DNA of 6,346 nucleotides from an uncultured Planctomycetota bacterium (lineage in GTDB: Bacteria > Planctomycetota > UBA1135 > UBA2386): assembly GCA_903925435.1 (NCBI GenBank), contig CAIYFF010000596.1, positions 1-6,346 of the forward strand, in the 5' to 3' direction. Positions 1 to 5,523 of the stretch are shown here, one piece after another; position 1 is the stretch's first letter, and every line of letters starts with the position of its first letter. Position numbers and translations under genes: made by a program. The notes beneath the pieces were generated by a model. It was not told the origin of the DNA and made no database searches. It saw only the letters and a program-made list of their open reading frames with translations.

Positions 1-1221
1 GTTCTGGCGCAGCAGCTTGACCTGCTCGGTTTTGATCTCCCACGTCAACATCGGGCCGAGGAAGGCTCCCGTGTGGTCGCGAAGCGGAGTGACGAGCAAC
101 TCGACATGCTCGCTGCCGATCTCCGCGCTCTGATGGTAGGGCAAGCCATTGCCGTCCCTCAGGCCCGACGGTTGGGTCTTGCAGGTGCGGAAGAAGGTCG
201 CAATCGACGATCCGACCACCGCATCGGCTGCGATGCCGAGCGCCTGCGCGATGTGCGCGACGCTCTTCTGCGAAGAAGGGTTCTGGTAACGCACCACGCC
301 GTCCGTGTCGGCATAGAGCATATTGATCGGCGCGTTCTCCATCATGGAGACGACGCGGGCCATGTCGGCCTTCTGTTGTTCGATCGCGCCAACCGTCTTG
401 GTCACGGCGCGCGCCATGCGACCAATCTCGTCTTCGCTGTTGACGTCTGCGAGCTTCGCCAAGTCGCCGGACTCCAGCACCTCGACCGCCGCGTTGAGCG
501 GCTGCGCGATGCGCCTGCCGACAAACGCGGAGAATGCGCACGAGACGCCGCCGATGAGCCCGAGCATCGCAAGCAACTGCCAGAACGCGCTCGCCGCGAC
601 GGCCTCGCCGCGCGTCACAGCCTTGTCGGCGTCCGATTCGATGAGTTCACCGAGCATCTCCAAGCGCTCTTCCAGCGCGGAGAACTCCGTCTCAAACGTC
701 GTCATCGCCGCAGCGAGCGGCTCCGTCTGGTTGGTCTTCACCAGCGTGCCGATCGACAGAGCGCCGGTGACGTAGGCCTCGATTGCAGGCTTTGTTTGCT
801 CGATCGCGGCTCTCGTCTCGGCAGCGATCTCCAGCTTCTCGATGTTGGCCGCGTATTCGCGCAGGTTGCCGCACAGGTCCTTCAACTCGGACTCTGCCGC
901 ATGCATTGCGTCACGGTCATTCTTCTGCTGCGCGATCAGGATGCCGTAGACGCCAGCGCGGATGCCATCATGCATCATGTCGACCAGCGTCATGTTGCGA
1001 ACGGCAGGCAGTTGTTGGCGACCGACGCCCGACAACTCATCGCCAATGGAACCCGCGGTGCGCATGCTCATCGCTACGACGAGCACAAGGCCAACCAACG
1101 TGGTCGCGAGCGTGAGCTGCAGCTTGCGCGCAACGGATAGGTTGGCGAACGCGCGCAGCGCACGGCGCATAGGACTGGTGGATGACGAGTTTGGCACAGT
1201 GCGAGGCGACGAGTCGTGCAT
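1..1221 (-). CDS. Methyl-accepting chemotaxis protein-like sensor, N-terminal part (3' end beyond window)
   Basis: The minus-strand frame is open from an ATG at 1221 to the window edge, exactly 407 codons with no stop. It reads as an inner-membrane sensor. A short cytoplasmic N-terminus rich in Ser is followed by a first membrane segment at about residues 35-54, an extracytoplasmic, largely helical sensor region of about 155 residues, and a second membrane segment at about 213-234. A HAMP linker follows (about 235-287, with Pro241 after the membrane and the DEIGRMARAV motif at 264-273). A PAS-type domain comes next (about 290-397), starting MMENAPINMLYADTDGVVRY and ending in GPMLTWEIKT, a wording I associate with PAS domains of chemoreceptors. 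The methylation and CheA/CheW-contact hairpin would lie past the left edge, so a histidine kinase or cyclase output is not excluded. The start is uncertain: neither ATG at 1221 nor the in-frame ATG at 1170 has a good ribosome-binding site. The single Cys residues and the helical sensor give no ligand clue. Confidence 0.8.
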   Translation of the reverse strand, partial: MHDSSPRTVPNSSSTSPMRRALRAFANLSVARKLQLTLATTLVGLVLVVAMSMRTAGSIGDELSGVGRQQLPAVRNMTLVDMMHDGIRAGVYGILIAQQKNDRDAMHAAESELKDLCGNLREYAANIEKLEIAAETRAAIEQTKPAIEAYVTGALSIGTLVKTNQTEPLAAAMTTFETEFSALEERLEMLGELIESDADKAVTRGEAVAASAFWQLLAMLGLIGGVSCAFSAFVGRRIAQPLNAAVEVLESGDLAKLADVNSEDEIGRMARAVTKTVGAIEQQKADMARVVSMMENAPINMLYADTDGVVRYQNPSSQKSVAHIAQALGIAADAVVGSSIATFFRTCKTQPSGLRDGNGLPYHQSAEIGSEHVELLVTPLRDHTGAFLGPMLTWEIKTEQVKLLRQN

Positions 1222-1481
1222 GGCGATTACGGAGCGCTGACGCGCAACCGGGGCGTGGCGCTCCGACTTCGGACACCACGCTTCGCAGGCTGAAGGGCCG
1301 ATTTGCGCATGGCGGCGCCAAAGGCTCGCTGTCATGAACTCTTCCCTGCTGGCGAAATGCCTGCATCCAAGAGATGCCGCGGCAATCGCCCATCCGGTCG
1401 TGCCGTTCTCGACTCAGCAGCGCGGCGAAGTAGCCCTGAGCCCAACGGCCCATGCGGCGCAATTCCTCGGTGAAATCCGAG
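1222..1481. other. Intergenic gap with no convincing gene
   Basis: These 260 bases separate the stop of the SAHH-like gene from the start of the chemoreceptor gene. Reading frames cross it on both strands, but none has family character or a ribosome-binding site. A short inverted repeat (CTCGG at 1466-1470, CCGAG at 1477-1481) abuts the SAHH-like stop codon; with a 5-bp stem and no T run after it on either strand it is a poor terminator. I found no clear sigma-70, sigma-28 or sigma-54 promoter for the chemoreceptor gene, though one would be expected here. Confidence 0.6.
1253..1281 (-). promoter_or_regulatory. Interrupted stem-loop in the presumed chemoreceptor leader
   Basis: The outer arms GCGTGG (1253-1258) and CCACGC (1276-1281) are complementary, and inside them TCCG (1262-1265) pairs with CGGA (1270-1273) around a 4-base loop, with an asymmetric internal bulge. 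The structure would sit 31 bases before the chemoreceptor ATG at 1221 in the mRNA. No T run follows on either strand, so it is not an ordinary terminator. It could be an operator or a leader structure; the role is a guess. Confidence 0.3.
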
Positions 1482-3962
1482 CTACTTGGCCGATCCGCGC
1501 ACTCGCTCGGCATCACCAGCGATCACACGAGCATCCGCATCGCAGTCGCGATCGACGGCCATCAAGCGTTGCGGACGGTTGCCCTCGCGATCGTTTCCAA
1601 CGCTACCAAGCGTCACCGTCATCAACTGCGCGAGCACTTCGTCGATCAGTTCGGTGGCAACGCCATAGAACAAGAAGTTGATCGGTGTGAGGTTGCCGAG
1701 CGCCAACACGGTGCGGCGACGGCCATCGGCGAAGTGGAACTGCCAGCGGTGCCCGTAGAGACGCGCAGTGCGCGGGTCGAGCAACTCTTCGCTGCGCGCC
1801 TTCACGCTGACTCCGTCGATCGAAGGCGTCGGTGCGTTGCAAAGGCGATCGAACCACACCATCAAGTCGCGGAACTCGACCTTCTTGGTCGAACCACTCG
1901 CGAGCACGAGGATGTCGCGCGAGCCCTGGCGCAGCCAGCGCTCGACGTCGCGACCCTGAAGGACGCTGTCGCCAGTGACACCGAGCACGAGGTCTGTCGC
2001 CAGCCAACGTGCGTCGGGCAACTCCGCCATCGTCTTGGTCTCAGCGGCGAGTTTTGAGTCGCCGTCTGCCGCGCGAAGGTCGATGCCGTGCAAGCACTGC
2101 TGCGCATCGTCGAGGCGCGACTGCAGCGAACGCACCAACTCACGCCCGATTGCGCCGCGCGAGCCGAGAACGAGGGCAGAGCGCCGCGACAGGATGCGAC
2201 CTTCTGCGTGCAACACCGTCTCGACCGCCGCCAGCACCGACGCAGCGACTTCGCGCGACTCCACTTCTCGTTTCAGCTTCGAGATCGCGATCGAATACGC
2301 GGGCAGCGCGAGCCGCCCGTGTTTCTGCTCGACTGCCGCGATGCGATCGAAGCCGTTGCGCGTGTGCTCAACCGTTGCGATCAGACGCTGGCCGAACGCG
2401 CCAGCAATCGCGCGATCGTCCACATGCGCATGGCCTTGCTCGGCAGCAAACTGCCCCACGGTGATGCCGCGCAGCATCGCGTCTTGCATCACAGGACCGA
2501 GATAGCCGCCGTCTTCGATCAGCAGCATGCGATCGCCAGCCGCTTCCGCGCGCGCAGCCTGCGCCAAGAACGGCACGACGGCCGCCGCGCGCATTGCAGA
2601 CAGGTATTCGCGACCTCGAGTCTCCAGCGCCTTGGCAATCGCCTCGGATTCGGCGAGTTGCGAGTAGTGCGACGAGAGGCGGTAGTGGCCCTCGACGTGG
2701 CCTGGCGTCGGCACGTTGACGAGCGCGAGCGCAGCGAACTCGTCCGGTGGCAGGTCGAGCACGGCGTCGAGATAGCTCGCCGGCGGCTCGCCCGAGTAGG
2801 TGACAAACAACGTCACGAGATCGCGGCAGCCGAGGCTGCGCAGCGCGGCGATCGTCGCCACGATCTCCGCAGTCATGTGATGCACGAGGAACACGCGGAC
2901 ACCGGCGAGCGGTTTGTCCGCTGCGCGCGCATTCGCGACGGCGCACAACTGCCGCGTTCGATCCAAGAACGCGTCGGCGTGCGGGCGTTCGCGGCGAGCG
3001 CCGATCGACAATTCGAGAACGCGGCCCAATTGCGCAACGTCGAGGTAGACCGGCAGAGACCCTGTGTCGACGCGCACGATGGCGCGCGACGCGACGAGGT
3101 TGCGCAGTTGGCGGTCCTCGCACGCGAGCAGCACGCGCTTCAGCATGGCGCTCACTTCGTCGGGGTCGCTCTCGAGCAAGAACGATTGCGCAGTCTCCGA
3201 CCACTGCAACGACACGCGCTGCAGCATCGCGAGACCCGCTTGGTCGATCTGCTTGAAGAGATGGCTGTGCTGTGACCGCTGCTCGCTGAACGTCCGGCGG
3301 CCGCGCTCGGCTTCGCGACGCAACGCCTCGGTCCACGTCTGCGCGATGCGCGTGCTGCCTGCGATGAAGCTGCGGTCCGCGACGTCCTCGATGCGCACAT
3401 GCGGGATCGCGTCGAGATCGAGCCTTCGCGCACTGCGACCCTCGACCGTGATGCGGAATGCGCTGCGGCTCGAATCGCGCCTGCCCGACAGCAACTCCAA
3501 CACGAAGCGCTGCGGCTCGCCGTCGTCGAACTCGGCAACCAGAGCTTTGGATGCCGCGCGGTCGGCGCACAACAACACATCGCGGTAGCGCTTCCGCTGC
3601 AAACTGCCGAGCAGGGCTCGCAAGCGCTTCTCAAACGACTCGGTCACGCGCGCGATGGCCTCGGGCGTGTCGGGCGCGCTGACGATCTCACGCAACGAGT
3701 CAGGCTCCGCGGTCAAGCGAACGGACTCGATCCCGAAGGTGCCCGCCAGCTCCGGGTTCTCCTTGTCGCGCAACCGACGATCGACCGTGACTTCGAGACG
3801 ATCGCTGCGCGCCTGCGCCGTGACCATCTCGGACAGCGCGCGCGACAGCACCGACAGACCATGAAGCGTCGGCACGTTGCCGACGTCGATCGACCAGACT
3901 TCGCCGTCGAATCGCAGCGGCGGCCCGATCGAGGTCGGAAGTTCGCGAATGCTGCCGCTCAT
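1482..3962 (-). CDS. Divergent S-adenosylhomocysteine hydrolase-fold protein with a large unassigned N-terminal region
   Basis: The product is 826 residues from the ATG at 3962; true SAHH enzymes are about 430-480. I chose this start over an in-frame ATG at 4004 because it overlaps the dehydrogenase stop as ATGA and follows GAGGAAGG with ordinary spacing. Residues 1-345 match nothing I recognise. From about 350 to 783 the order of SAHH landmarks is followed: LAGVRVFLVHHMTAE (352-366, compare the human HMTVE with His55, Thr57, Glu59), LLIEDGGYLGP (480-490, compare DDGGDLT with Asp131), VEHTRNGF (531-538, compare EETTTG), SKLKRE (561-566, near Lys186), an NAD-binding GSRGAIG (600-606), ATDLVLGVTG (655-664) and a final ALGNLTPINF to LAQL stretch (754-780). 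His362, Thr364, Glu366, Asp484 and a Lys are kept, but the Glu156 position is His533, and the Asp190-Asn191 and Cys195 positions appear changed. The usual C-terminal Lys/Tyr tail is replaced by a charged 43-residue end. It probably binds NAD; whether it hydrolyses adenosylhomocysteine is doubtful. It is likely cytoplasmic, as no signal peptide is seen, and is co-translated with the dehydrogenase before it. Confidence 0.85.
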   Translation of the reverse strand: MSGSIRELPTSIGPPLRFDGEVWSIDVGNVPTLHGLSVLSRALSEMVTAQARSDRLEVTVDRRLRDKENPELAGTFGIESVRLTAEPDSLREIVSAPDTPEAIARVTESFEKRLRALLGSLQRKRYRDVLLCADRAASKALVAEFDDGEPQRFVLELLSGRRDSSRSAFRITVEGRSARRLDLDAIPHVRIEDVADRSFIAGSTRIAQTWTEALRREAERGRRTFSEQRSQHSHLFKQIDQAGLAMLQRVSLQWSETAQSFLLESDPDEVSAMLKRVLLACEDRQLRNLVASRAIVRVDTGSLPVYLDVAQLGRVLELSIGARRERPHADAFLDRTRQLCAVANARAADKPLAGVRVFLVHHMTAEIVATIAALRSLGCRDLVTLFVTYSGEPPASYLDAVLDLPPDEFAALALVNVPTPGHVEGHYRLSSHYSQLAESEAIAKALETRGREYLSAMRAAAVVPFLAQAARAEAAGDRMLLIEDGGYLGPVMQDAMLRGITVGQFAAEQGHAHVDDRAIAGAFGQRLIATVEHTRNGFDRIAAVEQKHGRLALPAYSIAISKLKREVESREVAASVLAAVETVLHAEGRILSRRSALVLGSRGAIGRELVRSLQSRLDDAQQCLHGIDLRAADGDSKLAAETKTMAELPDARWLATDLVLGVTGDSVLQGRDVERWLRQGSRDILVLASGSTKKVEFRDLMVWFDRLCNAPTPSIDGVSVKARSEELLDPRTARLYGHRWQFHFADGRRRTVLALGNLTPINFLFYGVATELIDEVLAQLMTVTLGSVGNDREGNRPQRLMAVDRDCDADARVIAGDAERVRGSAK

Positions 3963-3974
3963 GATCCTTCCTCG
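3959..3974 (-). promoter_or_regulatory. Stop/start overlap (ATGA) with Shine-Dalgarno for the SAHH-like gene
   Basis: Read on the minus strand, the last codons of the dehydrogenase are GAG GAA GGA TCA TGA. The ATG of the next gene (3962-3960) shares bases with that TGA (3961-3959). The purine run GAGGAAGGA lies 3 bases before the ATG, a usable ribosome-binding site formed by coding sequence of the upstream gene. This arrangement is typical of translational coupling, in which terminating ribosomes restart on the next gene, and it implies one mRNA for both genes. Confidence 0.8.
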
Positions 3975-5407
3975 GTTGTCTGCGACACCACGGCCTTGAT
4001 GCACTCACGCGACTTCGCGACTGCGAACGCTGCTTGCAGTTCGTTTGCGCCAAAGCGATGCGTGACGAGCTTGTCGCCGATGCGCGCGAGATCGGGATCC
4101 GACGCCAGCAACTGCAACGCAGGCTCGAACTCGCCGCATCGCGAACTGGACAGCCGGAGGCCGCGATCGCGCACCGCGCACAGCAACGGCGAGTTGCCGA
4201 CGTCTGCGGACGGAAGCACAAGGATGTCGCCGCGTGGTCGGATCAGCGCTTCTTCGCGGCCTTCGCGCGGACGGATCGCCTGGTCGACGCCTGCTGCGGA
4301 ATCGACGACGGCAACATCGGCGCGCGGCAATCCATCGCGGATCGCGTCGCATCGCGCAGCGATCGAAGCGGCGCTGCCGCGCATCACCTCTGCGCGAGCG
4401 AGGAGCCATGCAGGCGGCTCTGCTGCAGCAAGCCATGCGACGCGCGGACGTGCCCCAGTGCGAAGGCGATCCCAAGGCGCATCGTTGTGCGCAGGCTCCG
4501 TGAGCGGAAAGCGCGCGATCGCGAGTTCGTCGACGACGAGTTCGGTGAGATGACGCAGCGACGAGGCTGGCCTTCCGTGGGTTGACTTGAGGTGCACTTC
4601 GCGTCGCGCAAAGGACACCGCAAGGTCGAGGCCGTCTGGGTTGCCCGTCGTGTCGATCACGACATCGTAGGACTGCGGCGATGGCGCGTCGGCACCCGTG
4701 GTGAGTCTCGCCTCGGTCGCCCCGAACTCGCGCGCGAGCGGCAGCAACGCGGGATCGCGCACCAACGCAGCAACGTCAAAGCCGCCGCCAACTCGCACGC
4801 GCTCCCTTCGCACGCCAGCGAGCGCTGCGACGGCGAGCATGCCGAGCCGCCGCGGGCCCAGCACGGCGATGCGTTCTCCATCCTTGGGAGCAATCGTGCG
4901 CACGCCATGCAGCGCCGCCGCAAACGGCTCGACGAGCACGGCTGCGCTGTCGGGCACTGCATCGGGCACGCGAATGCACGCATGCACGGGAGCGAGGATC
5001 CACGGGCCGAAGCCGCCGGGCAGATCGTGGATGCCGAGCGTGACGCGTTGCGGGCAGTGCGTCGGGAGACCAGCTGCGCAGAACGGGCAATCTTGCGCCA
5101 CGCCGCGCGCGGCATGCGACGCATTGATCTCGACGACGTAGCGCACGCCGTCCGCATCCTTGGCAACGACCTCGTGGCCGATCACCTGCGGCAACGGGAA
5201 CGGCAGGAAGTGCCGCGCGAGATCCGTCGAGCAGACGCCGCAGTGCTGCACGCGCAGCAGTCGGAAGCCCGGCCCGAGTCGCAGGATCTCCTTGCCGTCG
5301 CGCTCAACCACGTAGCCCCGCACCTCATCGCCGTCGTAGCGATAGCGCGCCTTCGCAAACGTCTGGTCGGCGCAGTAGTCGAGGGCGTCGAAAGCGATCG
5401 AGGGCAT
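3959..5407 (-). CDS. Zinc-dependent medium-chain alcohol/polyol dehydrogenase-like protein with inserted partial Rossmann repeat
   Basis: The 482-residue product belongs to the medium-chain dehydrogenase/reductase superfamily, closest in wording to the roughly 320-residue MDR_like group (cd08242, from memory). It has the catalytic zinc site CGVCSTD (Cys56) with GHE (His78, Glu79) and the supporting VEPFAAALHGV (Glu160). It also has a structural-zinc-like loop with Cys107, Cys110 and Cys118, and a coenzyme domain starting IAVLGPRRLGML (180-191). Near the end SSSRCGEFEPALQLL (421-434) and HRFGANELQAAF (450-461) match the family's SRCG and C-terminal pattern. It should oxidise an alcohol or polyol, or reduce a carbonyl, with NAD(P); the substrate cannot be told. 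Oddities: about 115 extra residues (299-415) in the coenzyme domain, Arg186 where the middle Gly of the motif is expected, and Ala104 at the first structural-zinc Cys position. The ATG at 5407 is the earliest in-frame start; no well-spaced Shine-Dalgarno precedes it. The gene ends in an ATGA shared with the SAHH-like gene. Confidence 0.88.
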   Translation of the reverse strand: MPSIAFDALDYCADQTFAKARYRYDGDEVRGYVVERDGKEILRLGPGFRLLRVQHCGVCSTDLARHFLPFPLPQVIGHEVVAKDADGVRYVVEINASHAARGVAQDCPFCAAGLPTHCPQRVTLGIHDLPGGFGPWILAPVHACIRVPDAVPDSAAVLVEPFAAALHGVRTIAPKDGERIAVLGPRRLGMLAVAALAGVRRERVRVGGGFDVAALVRDPALLPLAREFGATEARLTTGADAPSPQSYDVVIDTTGNPDGLDLAVSFARREVHLKSTHGRPASSLRHLTELVVDELAIARFPLTEPAHNDAPWDRLRTGARPRVAWLAAAEPPAWLLARAEVMRGSAASIAARCDAIRDGLPRADVAVVDSAAGVDQAIRPREGREEALIRPRGDILVLPSADVGNSPLLCAVRDRGLRLSSSRCGEFEPALQLLASDPDLARIGDKLVTHRFGANELQAAFAVAKSRECIKAVVSQTTEEGS

Positions 5408-5415
5408 GGTCGCAA

Positions 5416-5434
5416 CGGAGGATATCGGCCTCCG
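5416..5434 (-). promoter_or_regulatory. Hairpin pairing GGAGG with CCTCC just upstream of the dehydrogenase start
   Basis: The arms CGGAGG and CCTCCG are perfectly complementary over 6 bp around a 7-base loop. In the mRNA the stem ends 8 bases before the dehydrogenase ATG at 5407. The GGAGG arm is the only Shine-Dalgarno-like sequence upstream of this gene, but it lies 21 bases from the ATG, too far for usual use. The CCTCC arm occupies the normal ribosome-binding place. The repeat may be a protein-binding dyad or a structure affecting translation start; the sequence alone does not decide. Confidence 0.35.
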
Positions 5435-5472
5435 GTGCGGCGCGGCGCAAGCTGCGCATGAAGTTCGTGCGA

Positions 5473-5511
5473 GCGGCGCGATCCGCCGATGGCATCGGAG
5501 GATCGCGCCGC
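5473..5511 (-). terminator. Long GC-rich hairpin after the secreted-protein gene, probable terminator without U tract
   Basis: Arms of 12 perfect base pairs (GCGGCGCGATCC at 5473-5484 and GGATCGCGCCGC at 5500-5511) enclose one mismatch (5485 against 5499) and 5 further pairs (CCGAT with ATCGG) around a 3-base loop. The stem begins 12 bases after the stop codon of the secreted-protein gene and ends 65 bases before the dehydrogenase ATG, the place expected of a terminator separating two transcription units. Neither strand shows a T run after the stem, so it is not a classic intrinsic terminator. Transcript-end protection, a protein-binding palindrome or a dispersed repeat element are alternatives. 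Confidence 0.55.
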
Positions 5512-5523
5512 GGGCTCAGAGCC

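Noticed and set aside
73..1140. Plus-strand 355-codon open frame opposite the chemoreceptor gene
   Set aside because: It lies wholly antisense to the sensor gene, is overloaded with Arg, His and Asp, and shows no domain. The minus-strand frame has clear membrane, HAMP and PAS features.
1466..1481. 5-bp inverted repeat directly after the SAHH-like stop as a terminator
   Set aside because: The stem is short and no T run follows, so chance is a sufficient explanation.
1037..1516. Minus-strand 159-codon frame spanning the gap between the SAHH-like and chemoreceptor genes
   Set aside because: It overlaps both neighbours out of frame, has no ribosome-binding site, and its composition (many Arg, Cys, His) looks non-coding.
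2368..3570. Minus-strand 400-codon frame inside the SAHH-like gene
   Set aside because: It is extremely Arg-rich, has no motif, and is out of frame with the recognisable SAHH-like product.
3963..4004. Upstream ATG at 4004 as start of the SAHH-like gene
   Set aside because: It would add 14 residues inside the dehydrogenase coding region without a better ribosome-binding site; the ATG at 3962 has GAGGAAGGA and the ATGA overlap.
2088..4553. Long plus-strand frames (2088-3275 and 3399-4553)
   Set aside because: Their proteins are Arg/His/Gln/Ala-rich shadows produced by the GC-rich codon use of the SAHH-like and dehydrogenase genes on the other strand.
4592..5461. Plus-strand 289-codon frame opposite the dehydrogenase gene
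   Set aside because: The antisense frame has biased composition, whereas the minus-strand frame carries zinc and coenzyme motifs in family order.
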